From JAAYCI01 sp031548875 (GTDB taxonomy: Bacteria > Bacillota > Clostridia > Oscillospirales > Ruminococcaceae), in contig JAVBQQ010000004.1 in the NCBI GenBank assembly GCA_031548875.1, positions 1 to 64,000 of the forward strand: a stretch of 64,000 nt of DNA. Direction: 5' to 3'. Below are positions 52,390 through 61,064 of this stretch, one piece after another (the first letter of the stretch is position 1; every line of letters starts with the position of its first letter). The notes below the pieces were generated by a model. The model did not search any database. It was not told the DNA's origin and worked only from the letters and a program-made list of their open reading frames with translations. Both the position numbers and the translations under genes were made by a program.

Positions 52390-53385
52390 TCAGGCCTTGC
52401 GGCTGGTGAAGCTCTTGAGGAGGACGGCCAGCACGATGACCACGGCCTTGACGACCATCTGCGGGTACACCGGCAGGGAGATCAGGTTCATCAGGTTGAT
52501 GATGAGCGCGATGACGAAGACGCCGACGACGGTCATGGGCACGTTGCCCTCGCCGCCCTTGAGACTACAGCCGCCAATGACGACGCCCGCGATCGTGTTC
52601 ATGTTGTAGTCCACCCCAGCGGTATTGGCCGAGGCGCTGCCGCTGCGCGCGGTGATGATGACGCCGGCGATGCCGCACAAAAGGCCGCAGATGGCGTACA
52701 CCCAGAAGATGTATTTCTTGCTGTTGATGCCGGCCAGCTGGACAGCTTCCTCGTTGCTGCCGGTGGCCATGACGAGACGGCCAAAGGAGGTGAAATGCAT
52801 GACGAGACCGAAGATGATGACGACGGCGATCATGATGTACACCTGGTAGGGGATGTGCAGCACGGGGTCGGCCTTTTCGGCGAAGGCCACGAAGCCGGCC
52901 ACCGATTCATGTTTGCGGTCCAACAGGATGGTGTTGCCGTTCGTGATGATCCAGGCCATGCCCTCGCCGGCGTACATCATGGCCAGCGTGGAGATGAAGG
53001 GCGGCATCTTGAGCTTGGCGACCATGAAGCCGTTCAGCACGCCCATAAGGAAGCCGGCGCCCACACCGATGAGAATGGAAAGGACAAGGCCGCCGGGTGT
53101 TTCCTGCAAGCCCCATTTTTGCAGGGCGTGGGCCACCATGATAGAGCCGATGGCCGCGATGGAGGAAACGGAGAGGTCGATACCGCCGGTGAGCATGACC
53201 ATCAGCATGCCGATGGCGATGATCATGTAGGTGGACTGCTGGCGGAGGATGTTGAGCAGGTTGCCCGAGGTGAGAAAGTTGGGCGAGAGGATGGTGGCCA
53301 CAACGAAGAGTGCCACCAACAGGACCACGGCGTTGTATTTGATCGTCGTGCGCCCTACCTTTTGCAATGTACTAGTCTGCGTCAT
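52390..53385 (-). CDS. Sugar-type ABC transporter permease (RbsC-like)
   Basis: A 331-residue BPD_transp_2 membrane protein with about nine helices, LTGGIDLSVSSIAAIGSIM and the coupling loop ATGSNEEAVQLAGIN. It overlaps the ATPase gene by 14 bases. One permease gene implies a homodimeric channel. Confidence 0.93.
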   Translation of the reverse strand: MTQTSTLQKVGRTTIKYNAVVLLVALFVVATILSPNFLTSGNLLNILRQQSTYMIIAIGMLMVMLTGGIDLSVSSIAAIGSIMVAHALQKWGLQETPGGLVLSILIGVGAGFLMGVLNGFMVAKLKMPPFISTLAMMYAGEGMAWIITNGNTILLDRKHESVAGFVAFAEKADPVLHIPYQVYIMIAVVIIFGLVMHFTSFGRLVMATGSNEEAVQLAGINSKKYIFWVYAICGLLCGIAGVIITARSGSASANTAGVDYNMNTIAGVVIGGCSLKGGEGNVPMTVVGVFVIALIINLMNLISLPVYPQMVVKAVVIVLAVLLKSFTSRKA

Positions 53386-54988
53386 GTGCCGATACCCCCA
53401 TCGCGTATTGGATGATGTTTTCCTCGTTCAGCTCATCTTTTTGAAGCTCGCCTACGCTATAGCCCTCGCGTATCACGATGGCCCTGTCGCACATGCCGAT
53501 GATCTCGGTCATCTCGGAGGAGATCATAAGCACCGCATAATCCTGTGCCACAAGGTCGTTGATGAGCTTGAATATCTCGCGCTTGGCGCCCACGTCCACG
53601 CCGCGTGTGGGTTCGTCCAGAATGAGCACCTTGCTGTTGGAGGCCAGGATTCGGGCGATGGCGACCTTTTGCTGGTTGCCGCCCGAGAGGCTGTCCACCG
53701 GGTTGCGGATGTTGTTCGTCTTGATGCCGACCTGTTCTTTCATCTCTTCGGCGTATTGGTTCTCCTTCTTGCGGGCAATCCACCCGAAGGGGCCGATGAA
53801 GCGTTTCAAGCTGGAGAGCGTGATGTTGTACTTAATGGGCAGCCGCAGCATGACGCCCTGGTTCTTGCGGTCCTCGGGCAGGAAGCCGATGCCCTTCTCG
53901 AAAGCCTGCTTGGTGCTTTTCAGCTTGACCTCTTCACCCATGTAGAGGACCTTGCCGCCGTCCATCTTGTCCACGCCCAAAACGGCGCGCAGTGCCTCGG
54001 TGCGTCCGGCGCCCACAAGGCCCGAGAGGCCCAGTATCTCGCCTTCATGCAGTTCGAAGGAGATATCCTTCACGGCCTTGCCGGCCTTGACGTTGTCCAC
54101 CCGCAGCACAGGTTTGCCGATTTTCACTTCGCCACGGTCGGGGAAAAAGTCTTGCAAATCGCGGCCGATCATCATGCTCACAAGGCTTTTGGGGTTCACA
54201 TCAGCCACGTTCACGGTGCCCACGTACTGGCCGTCCTTCAGCACGGTGATGCGCTGGCAGATGCGGAAGATCTCCTCCAGGCGGTGGGAGACATACACAA
54301 TGGCCACGCCACGGTCCCGCAGGCGCTCCAGCAACAGGAACAGCTGATCCACCTCGCGGTTTGTGAGCACCGCGGTGGGCTCGTCCAGCACCAGCACAGA
54401 TGCGTTGCGCATGAGCGCCTTGCAGATCTCTACCACCTGTTGGTATGCCACCGACAGGTCCATCACGCGGGCGTTCACGTTGATGTCTGAGAAGCCGATG
54501 GATTCGAGGCTTTCCCGCGCGCGCTGGCGCATCTCTTTCCAGTTGATGTACTTTTTGGAGCGGAACTCGTCCAAAAAGATGTTTTCAGCCACCGAGAGGT
54601 GCTGCACGAGCGCGAACTCCTGGTAGATGACCGAAATGCCGTGCTGGATGCCGTCCTTCGGGTTGCAGATGCTCACCTTTTCGCCTTTGAGGAAGATCTC
54701 CCCACTGTCGGCTTCGTGCGCACCGGAAAGTACGCGGATCAAGGTGGACTTGCCCGCGCCATTCTCCCCCATCAGGGCGTGGATCTCACCGGGGCGTACG
54801 GAAAAGCTTACGTCTTGCAGCGCCTTGACGCCATCGAAGCTTTTGCTGATGCCGTGCATCTCCACCTCGTTCTCGTAATTACGGGGCGTTCCTTCCGCAT
54901 CTGCCGGCGTTATCGAGTCCAGCACATCTTCCACAGCTTCTTCGTGGGAGATTGGAGGTTGTTGTGTGTAGTCCTTATCATCGGCCAC
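53372..54988 (-). CDS. Sugar-type ABC transporter ATPase (RbsA-like, two domains)
   Basis: A 538-residue ATPase with two ABC domains: Walker A GENGAGKST and Walker B VLVLDEPTAVLT in the first, degenerate GLVGAGRTE and signature SGGNQQKV in the second. The start is uncertain. GTG 54988 follows GGGAGGG and would add an acidic, Pro-rich tail of about 40 residues before the ABC fold. ATG 55069 is unlikely because the promoter at 55083-55110 would leave almost no leader. ATG 54859 is also possible. Confidence 0.9.
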   Translation of the reverse strand: MADDKDYTQQPPISHEEAVEDVLDSITPADAEGTPRNYENEVEMHGISKSFDGVKALQDVSFSVRPGEIHALMGENGAGKSTLIRVLSGAHEADSGEIFLKGEKVSICNPKDGIQHGISVIYQEFALVQHLSVAENIFLDEFRSKKYINWKEMRQRARESLESIGFSDINVNARVMDLSVAYQQVVEICKALMRNASVLVLDEPTAVLTNREVDQLFLLLERLRDRGVAIVYVSHRLEEIFRICQRITVLKDGQYVGTVNVADVNPKSLVSMMIGRDLQDFFPDRGEVKIGKPVLRVDNVKAGKAVKDISFELHEGEILGLSGLVGAGRTEALRAVLGVDKMDGGKVLYMGEEVKLKSTKQAFEKGIGFLPEDRKNQGVMLRLPIKYNITLSSLKRFIGPFGWIARKKENQYAEEMKEQVGIKTNNIRNPVDSLSGGNQQKVAIARILASNSKVLILDEPTRGVDVGAKREIFKLINDLVAQDYAVLMISSEMTEIIGMCDRAIVIREGYSVGELQKDELNEENIIQYAMGVSAHDAD

Positions 54989-55291
54989 TGGCTGCGCGTC
55001 CCTCCCTTCAGGCTGCGGCGGCTGCCGTAAAGAGCAAAAAAGCTCGACCAACACCGCGTTTTGGCCCATATCTTTATGTTATATTATATCCCCCATGCCC
55101 TGCCCGACAATACAAAAAACAGACACTACTGGCGGCCAAACTGTCCTTTTCCGCTGGCAAATGGTGGTGTATAATCAATAAAAATAGCAATAAGGACATT
55201 GATATTTTGTTCACAAAGTATAGAGGGTTTTATTTAACGTATTAAACAGATATCTTTAAGAGTATATACAAGAGAGGAACGTGAGACCCAG
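54989..55291. other. Divergent intergenic region, transporter operon and URO-D copy 2
   Basis: About 300 bases, AT-rich near the URO-D side. It holds the leftward promoter at 55083-55110 and, for the rightward gene, a TATAAT at 55170-55175 with no good -35 partner, which hints at activator control. Confidence 0.5.
55083..55110 (-). promoter_or_regulatory. Promoter of the sugar transporter operon
   Basis: On the minus strand, -35 TTGTCG (55105-55110) and -10 TATAAT (55083-55088) separated by 16 bp; expected transcript start near 55076. Confidence 0.65.
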
Positions 55292-56449
55292 ATGACCGAA
55301 GCAGTGAAGGCAAAACAACAGGAACGGCTGGAGATGCGCGAAACGACCATTGCCGGTGGTATTCCCAAACGGGTGTTCATCGTTGGCTGTTATTCGCTCG
55401 ACATGGCCTGCGGCTACGCCGGGGTGGACCTGCGCCGCGCCCACTACGACCCCGACCTGCAATACAAGGCGTTCAGCGCTATCTGCAGGGACTTTTATTC
55501 CGACTCGTACCCCTGCGAGAACATGCGTTTCGCCGGGGCATACCAGATTTTGGGCGCCAAAAACTGGCTGCTTTCGTCCACCGGCACCATCCAGCACCCG
55601 GAGATCGAGACGATGCAGGTGGAGGACTACGACGAGTTCATCGCAGACCCCTACGGCACCATCATCGACAAGATGCTGCCCCGCGTGTGCAGCCACCTGG
55701 ACACCACCGGCCCCCGCCAGGCAATGACGATGGCCAAATTTGTGGACTGCTGGGACTGGTATGAGGCGAACAACAACGCTATGGTGGCGGCGCTTACCGA
55801 CGAATACGGCTATTCGCCTGAGTTTATCCAGGGCAACCTGGCCGTGGCGCCGTTCGATTTCCTGGCCGACCAGCTGCGCGGCTTCAAATCCATCACGATG
55901 GACTGCCGACGCATCCCGGACAAGGTGGAGGCCGCCTGCAACGCGGTGCTGCCGCTGCTTTTAAAGCAGGCCGTGCCCGCCGGCAGCAAGAAGGGCGACA
56001 TCGCCCTGATGCCGTTGCACCTGGCTCCGTATATCAACCTGAAGACGTTCGAGCGGCTGTACTGGCCCTCGATGGAAAAGCTGATCGTGGAGGCGGCCAA
56101 GGCCGGCGTGGGGTACAACCTGTTCGCCGAGCAGGACTGGACGCGCTATGCGGAGTATTTGGCCAGCCTGCCCGAGAGCACCATCGTGCGTTTTGAGGAC
56201 GGCGACATGAAGCTGTTGAAGGACACAGTGGGTAAGAAGCATGTCATCGGCGGCTTTTTCGACGCCACCATCACTCTCACCCGCAGCAAAGAGGAGTGCA
56301 TCGACGAGGCGAAACGCATCCTGGACACCTGCGCGCCGGGCGGCAGGTTCTACTTCTGCCTGAACAAGGGCATCATGGATATCAAGAGCATAGACGTGAA
56401 GAAATACCAGGCCGTGCTGGACTGGCTGCATGCCAATGCGACCTATTAA
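55292..56449 (+). CDS. Uroporphyrinogen decarboxylase (URO-D)-family protein, copy 2
   Basis: A 385-residue paralogue of the protein at 26454-27611 with identical length. Shared segments include SLDMACGYAGVDLRRAHYDPD/LEAACSHAGVDLMQAHYRPD-like text, YQILGAKNWLL, PLHLAPYINLKTFERLYWP and KGIMDIKSID. The late FCLNKG supplies a Cys that copy 1 lacks. Followed 71 bases later by the second small partner gene. Its placement by a sugar importer and transketolase genes suggests a demethylation or decarboxylation step on a sugar- or glycoside-linked substrate (inference). Confidence 0.85.
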   Translation: MTEAVKAKQQERLEMRETTIAGGIPKRVFIVGCYSLDMACGYAGVDLRRAHYDPDLQYKAFSAICRDFYSDSYPCENMRFAGAYQILGAKNWLLSSTGTIQHPEIETMQVEDYDEFIADPYGTIIDKMLPRVCSHLDTTGPRQAMTMAKFVDCWDWYEANNNAMVAALTDEYGYSPEFIQGNLAVAPFDFLADQLRGFKSITMDCRRIPDKVEAACNAVLPLLLKQAVPAGSKKGDIALMPLHLAPYINLKTFERLYWPSMEKLIVEAAKAGVGYNLFAEQDWTRYAEYLASLPESTIVRFEDGDMKLLKDTVGKKHVIGGFFDATITLTRSKEECIDEAKRILDTCAPGGRFYFCLNKGIMDIKSIDVKKYQAVLDWLHANATY

Positions 56450-56520
56450 AGGGCGCCGAAAGCCCCTCTTTGCGCGCACGGGCGCGACAAAAACATCAAA
56501 ACCAAAAGGAGATGATACAC

Positions 56521-56688
56521 ATGCCGGATGAGGTGAAGAAAGAGGCAATCAAATATTGCCAGACGATCGACGAGTTCATGGAGAACAACCCCACAATCGA
56601 CCCCGCGTTCAAAGATTTTATAAAGCCGGTCGTGGGACGGGCGGACGACCGCATCTACAACCTGGTGATGGGCAGCATTTTTTCGTAA
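56521..56688 (+). CDS. Small conserved partner of URO-D protein (55 aa, copy 2)
   Basis: Fifty-five residues starting MPDEVKKEAIKYCQTIDEFM and ending VMGSIFS, homologous to the 49-residue protein at 26224-26373 (NPTIDPAF against HPEIDPAW; both end in an IF-containing tail). AAAGGAG precedes the ATG at ideal spacing. Two independent URO-D/small-protein pairs in one window make a functional link very likely. Confidence 0.82.
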   Translation: MPDEVKKEAIKYCQTIDEFMENNPTIDPAFKDFIKPVVGRADDRIYNLVMGSIFS

Positions 56689-56698
56689 AAGGGTAAAG

Positions 56699-56763
56699 GC
56701 GGGGCAGCGTTTTTGGCTGCCGCCCCAAAGCCCGGCAAACCCCGTATGCGTGGGTTTGCCGGC
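56699..56763. terminator. Two stem-loops between convergent small-protein and AraC genes
   Basis: GGGGCAGC/GCTGCC-GCCCC (bulged) followed by CCGGCAAACCC/GGGTTTGCCGG (11 bp, perfect). T-rich flanks on the + strand; probably bidirectional. Confidence 0.65.
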
Positions 56764-56831
56764 TTGTTGTAGCCGGGTGGGCATATAAAAATTCCCGGTA
56801 CTGGCGGCAAGGCCAGGCCCGGGCAGGCGCA

Positions 56832-57743
56832 TTACGATTCGGCTTCCTCATCGTGTGATTCCTGAGGACTACTCGCTTTGTGGCGGGCGCGGTACTCCGA
56901 GATGCTGACGCCCTCGACCTCGAGGAACATCTTCACCAGCTGCTGCGCGGAGGAAAAACCCACCAGTTCTGCGATTTTTTCGATGGAATAGTCGGTATCG
57001 TGCAGGTAGTTTTTGGCGTAGTTCACCCGGTAGGTGCGCAGCGTCTTGTGAAAGCTGGAGCCAAAATAATCCTGGAAGATGCGGTTGATGTGCCGCGGGG
57101 TGACGAACATGGCATCGGCCACGTCTTGCAGGGCGATGTTTTTGTTGTAGTTCTGGTGCATATAGCCGGTGATCTTGATGGCCATGTTGATGTTGAGGTT
57201 GTCGATGCCCTGGCGGCCGTCGTTTGGGATGAGGTTGCGCAGGATGAGGATGATGAATTCGAGGTAGCAGCCGCGCATCAGCTCCTTGTAGCCGTACAGG
57301 CGGTCGGTGTGCTCCTGGCGCATCTTCTCGATGAGAGGGGCGGCATTGTTGCGGTCGGCCCCCACAAAGAACGAGGCCTCCTGGAAAAGCTCTGCAAACG
57401 CGTCGAAAAAGACCGACTCGCTCTCCACCGGGCGCTTGTGGAACTGGGAGAGCTGGAAGATGAAGATGAAGTATTTTTTGGGGATATGCGGGTCGTAGCG
57501 CACCTCGTGCACCGTGCCGGGGGAAAGCAGTGCATACTGCCCGGGCAGTAAAATATGTTCAAAGCCTTCCATTTTGATCTGGAGACTGCCCTCTACGCAA
57601 TAGTAGACCTCATAATCAACGTGTGTGTGCGAAAATTCTACGTTGCTTTCGTCTACCATCTCGACATAGTTCACCTCGATAACACCGCTGTGCATGGGTA
57701 TCTGTGTGCGCTCGATGTTATAAAGGAGAGACTCCGCTTTCAT
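56832..57743 (-). CDS. AraC-family transcriptional regulator
   Basis: A 303-residue regulator with an N-terminal cupin sensing domain (FSHTHVDYEVYYCVEGSL, LLPGQYALLSPGTVHEV) and a C-terminal double HTH (IALQDVADAMFVTPRHINRIF, then SIEKIAELVGFSSAQQLVKMF). ATG 57743 follows AAGG; the GTG two codons earlier is less likely. It is divergent from the dehydrogenase-transketolase operon and probably activates it when a sugar ligand is bound. Confidence 0.92.
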   Translation of the reverse strand: MKAESLLYNIERTQIPMHSGVIEVNYVEMVDESNVEFSHTHVDYEVYYCVEGSLQIKMEGFEHILLPGQYALLSPGTVHEVRYDPHIPKKYFIFIFQLSQFHKRPVESESVFFDAFAELFQEASFFVGADRNNAAPLIEKMRQEHTDRLYGYKELMRGCYLEFIILILRNLIPNDGRQGIDNLNINMAIKITGYMHQNYNKNIALQDVADAMFVTPRHINRIFQDYFGSSFHKTLRTYRVNYAKNYLHDTDYSIEKIAELVGFSSAQQLVKMFLEVEGVSISEYRARHKASSPQESHDEEAES

Positions 57744-57904
57744 ATACACCTTGCTTCACCACCTCTTATTAAAGTACCACACTGGCCGCTTTCTTTCAAC
57801 TTCACAATTGTTACAAACATCTGGGGCGATAATTGCACACGGGCGGTGGCCCGAAATCCCGCAGAAAAGGACAATTTGCAGGTGGTGGCTGTCTGTTTTT
57901 TATA

Positions 57905-57932
57905 TTGTTACCATGGCTGGGATAGCTATAAT
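57905..57932 (+). promoter_or_regulatory. Promoter of the dehydrogenase-transketolase operon
   Basis: -35 TTGTTA (57905-57910) and -10 TATAAT (57927-57932), 16-bp spacing, in the AraC divergent region. Confidence 0.65.
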
Positions 57933-58015
57933 TTATAGTAAAGTAGCATGAAATTCGGGTATCGTGTGCGCGTTGTTTTTTGCGCCGGGGAAAGCCGAGT
58001 AAGGAGAAGATGGAG

Positions 58016-59077
58016 ATGAAATCTGTACAAGCCTCGAAAGTGGGACAGTTGCGCGACCCCGCCGCCCCGGATGCCGGGCTGGTGGAGGTAGTGGACATTC
58101 CGCAGGACCCGGTTGGCCCTGAGGATGTGAAGATCAAGGTGGCGTACGCGGCCATCTGCGGCTCCGACCCGCACTGCGTGCAGGAGAACATCTTTGGCTG
58201 GCCGGTGCCGTTTGGCCTGGGCCACGAGGTGAGCGGCGTGATTGTGGAGATGGGGGAGAAGGCCACCAAAAAGGGCCTGAAAGTGGGCGACCGCGTGGCC
58301 GGCAACTTCCTGAAGTTCTGCGGCACCTGCTACTACTGCCAGAACGGCCAGCAGCAGTTCTGCCAATATGCCGACGAGAGCAACCACCCCGGCATGAGCG
58401 AGTACCTTACCTGGCACGAGAGCCAGGTGTACAGGCTGCCCGATTCGGTGAGCCTGAAAGAGGGTTGCCTGTTCGAGCCGCTTACCATCGCGGTGCGCAT
58501 TGCGGACAAGGCGGACATGAAGGTGGGCAAGCGGGTGGCCATCTGCGGCGGCGGGCCCATCGGGCTGCTCTCGCTGCAGGCGCTCAAGATGTCCGGCGCA
58601 GCCTGCCTCACGCTCATCGAGCCCATCGAGACGCGTCGCGCGCTGGGCACAAAGTTCGGGGCCGACCATGTGATTGACCCCACCGCGCAGGATGTGGTGC
58701 AGACGGCCATGCAGCTGACGGGAGGCCTTGGGTACGACGTGGTGGTGGATTGCTCCGGTTCCGTGCGGGCCGTGGGCGCCCTGCCCGAGATCACGGCGTT
58801 TGGCGGCACGCTGCTGTACAGCGCCATGTACCCGAACACGTACGAGTTCCCGCTGAACCTGTACAAATACTGCTACAAGAACGAACTGACCATCAGCGGC
58901 ACCTATATTGCGCCGTACGCCTTCCCCCGCACGCTACAGATGATGGAAAAATTCGATCTGGACGATTTTACAGGCAAGGTATTCGAACTGGACGACGTGG
59001 CCGAGGCATTCCGCGAGCAGTTGAGCGGGAAATATCCCAAGATATTGCTGCGCTGCAATACATTCGAGAACGAGTGA
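58016..59077 (+). CDS. Zinc-dependent polyol/alcohol dehydrogenase (sorbitol dehydrogenase-like)
   Basis: A 353-residue MDR enzyme: catalytic zinc site CGSDPHC and LGHEVSG, structural zinc loop CGTCYYCQNGQQQFC, NAD loop GGGPIGLLS. ATG 58016 is chosen because AAGGAG is nine bases upstream, against three for ATG 58010. It would oxidise a sugar alcohol or sugar to a keto form that could feed the transketolase encoded next. Confidence 0.9.
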   Translation: MKSVQASKVGQLRDPAAPDAGLVEVVDIPQDPVGPEDVKIKVAYAAICGSDPHCVQENIFGWPVPFGLGHEVSGVIVEMGEKATKKGLKVGDRVAGNFLKFCGTCYYCQNGQQQFCQYADESNHPGMSEYLTWHESQVYRLPDSVSLKEGCLFEPLTIAVRIADKADMKVGKRVAICGGGPIGLLSLQALKMSGAACLTLIEPIETRRALGTKFGADHVIDPTAQDVVQTAMQLTGGLGYDVVVDCSGSVRAVGALPEITAFGGTLLYSAMYPNTYEFPLNLYKYCYKNELTISGTYIAPYAFPRTLQMMEKFDLDDFTGKVFELDDVAEAFREQLSGKYPKILLRCNTFENE

Positions 59078-59111
59078 ACCCCATTTCACGACGAGAGGAG
59101 CGAGGACAGGT

Positions 59112-59981
59112 ATGTACACCTACAACATCGACATCGAGCTTGTAAAACAACTGGAAGACAAATGCGTCAAGATCCGCAAGGATCTACTCAACTTCATCTA
59201 TCGCATTGGCATGGGCCATCTGGGGGGCGAACTCTCCATCGTGGAAGTGGCGGTGGCACTGTACTACAAGTACATGAACTACGACCCCACAGACCCCTGC
59301 TGGGAGGAGCGCGACCGCCTGGTGCTGAGCAAGGGGCATTGCTCCGAGACGCTGTACACCATCTTCCAGGATATGGGCATGTATACCATGGACTATATGG
59401 TGGAGCATTTTGAGACGCTGGACACCGCCAAGTTCGGCATGCATTCGAACCGCAAATACTGCCAGCAGATCGAGGTGAGCGCGGGCAGCCTGGGGCACGG
59501 GTTGTCGGTGGGCATGGGGCTGGCGCTGGGCGCTCGCATGCAGAAAAAGAACTGGAGGACGTTCGTCATCGTGGGTGACGGCGAGCTGAACGAAGGCACC
59601 AACTGGGAGGCTTTTATGGCCGCCGGGCACCATAAGCTGGGCAATTTTGTGGCCATTATAGACAAGAACGGCCTGCAGATGACCGGCCCGACCAGCCAGA
59701 TTATGAACATCGACCCGCTGGATGACAAGCTGCGCGCCTTTGGCTGGGACGTGGTGACCATCGACGGCAACGACATGTATGCCGTGTGCGAGGCGTTCCA
59801 GAACATGCCGCCGTCCGACCCGCTCTCCCGCCGCAGGCCGCTTGCCATTATTTCCAACACGGTGAAGGGCAAGGGCGTGGATTTCATGGAGCACAACGTG
59901 AAGTGGCACGGTGGCGGCATTGCCAAAGAAGAACTGGAACGGGCGCTGGCCTCGGTAGAACGGAACAGGAGGGTGAGATAA
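59112..59981 (+). CDS. Transketolase N-terminal subunit
   Basis: A 289-residue TPP-binding half-transketolase with IGMGHLGGELS, the TPP motif GDGELNEGTNWEA and the C-terminal NVKWHGGG. Split transketolases move two-carbon ketol units between sugar phosphates. Its stop codon lies inside the first of two intercistronic hairpins. Confidence 0.93.
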   Translation: MYTYNIDIELVKQLEDKCVKIRKDLLNFIYRIGMGHLGGELSIVEVAVALYYKYMNYDPTDPCWEERDRLVLSKGHCSETLYTIFQDMGMYTMDYMVEHFETLDTAKFGMHSNRKYCQQIEVSAGSLGHGLSVGMGLALGARMQKKNWRTFVIVGDGELNEGTNWEAFMAAGHHKLGNFVAIIDKNGLQMTGPTSQIMNIDPLDDKLRAFGWDVVTIDGNDMYAVCEAFQNMPPSDPLSRRRPLAIISNTVKGKGVDFMEHNVKWHGGGIAKEELERALASVERNRRVR

Positions 59982-60037
59982 AATTGAACGCACATGTTCA
60001 GTTTTATCTCTGGGAATTGCGCTTCCACGCAATTCCC
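59975..60037 (+). other. Two tandem hairpins between the transketolase subunit genes
   Basis: Hairpin 1: a 15-bp stem of 59975-59989 with 59996-60010 (one G-U pair, six-base loop) that includes the stop codon. Hairpin 2: GGGAATTGCG/CGCAATTCCC (60012-60021, 60028-60037), six-base loop. No T run follows. Likely sets subunit ratio through RNA processing or stability. Confidence 0.7.
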
Positions 60038-60067
60038 CAGACCGTCAAAGAAAGGAATAGATAGATT

Positions 60068-61036
60068 ATGGCTGTGAAAACGACGTTCGACTTTGACCAG
60101 ATGCTCTCCAATGCGCGCGAGGCATACGGCGAAGAGATGATGGCGATGGCCGACGACGGCCTGGACTTTGTGTTTACCTACACGGACAACGTGGCCCCCT
60201 CTTCCACGGCGGGCAAGTTCGTGCAGAAATATCCCGACCGCTGCTTCAACTTCGGCATTGCGGAGCCCAACCAGGTGAGCGCCTCGGCGGGCATTGCGCT
60301 GTCGGGCAAGATCGTGTTCGCGCAGGTGTTCGGGCCGTTCCTCTCGCTGCGCGCAGCCGACCAGATCCACACCGACATTGCATACAACGACGTGAACGTG
60401 CGGCTGATCGGCACCCACGCTGGCGTTACCGCAGCGGGCGGCCCCACCCACAACTGTGTGGCGGACCTGGCGCTCTACCGCGCCATCCCCAACCTGACGG
60501 TGGTGGTGCCGGCCGACGCCGACCAGTGCAAGAAGGTGATCCGCCAGTCGATGAAGCACGAGGGCCCGATGGTCATCCGCATCGACCGCGGCGGCTCGCC
60601 CAACGTGTATGCCGACACCGGCTACGATTTCGTCATCGGCCAGGCCATCGAGGTGATACCGGGCAATGACGTGGCCATCATCAGCGCGGGGTCTTCTGTG
60701 TATTGGTCCATGATGGGCGCCAAGATCCTGAAAGAAAAGCACGGCATCAACGCCCGCGTGATCGACATGCACACAATCAAGCCGATGGACACCGAGATGC
60801 TCGCCAAGTGCGCCAAGGAAACCGGCGCTGTGGTGACGGTGGAGGAGGCTTCCATCAACGGCGGGCTGGGCAGCGCGGTGGCAGAGTTCCTGTGCGAGCA
60901 CGGCTTTGGCGGCAAGTTCTGCCGCATTGGCCTGCCCGACGAGTTTGCTGTGTTGGGCGACCCGGACGAGGTGTACAAATACTACGGCATGGACCCCGAA
61001 GGCATTGCCAAGCGGGTATCGGAACTGTTGAAATAA
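60068..61036 (+). CDS. Transketolase C-terminal subunit
   Basis: A 322-residue half-transketolase with pyrimidine-binding FNFGIAEPNQVSASAGIALSG, HAGVTAAGGPTHNC and a C-terminal transketolase domain (VIDMHTIKPMD). It pairs with the subunit encoded just upstream. AAAGGAATAG precedes ATG 60068. Confidence 0.93.
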   Translation: MAVKTTFDFDQMLSNAREAYGEEMMAMADDGLDFVFTYTDNVAPSSTAGKFVQKYPDRCFNFGIAEPNQVSASAGIALSGKIVFAQVFGPFLSLRAADQIHTDIAYNDVNVRLIGTHAGVTAAGGPTHNCVADLALYRAIPNLTVVVPADADQCKKVIRQSMKHEGPMVIRIDRGGSPNVYADTGYDFVIGQAIEVIPGNDVAIISAGSSVYWSMMGAKILKEKHGINARVIDMHTIKPMDTEMLAKCAKETGAVVTVEEASINGGLGSAVAEFLCEHGFGGKFCRIGLPDEFAVLGDPDEVYKYYGMDPEGIAKRVSELLK

Positions 61037-61064
61037 ACACGCGCCTTGCGGAAGGAGTGGTATC

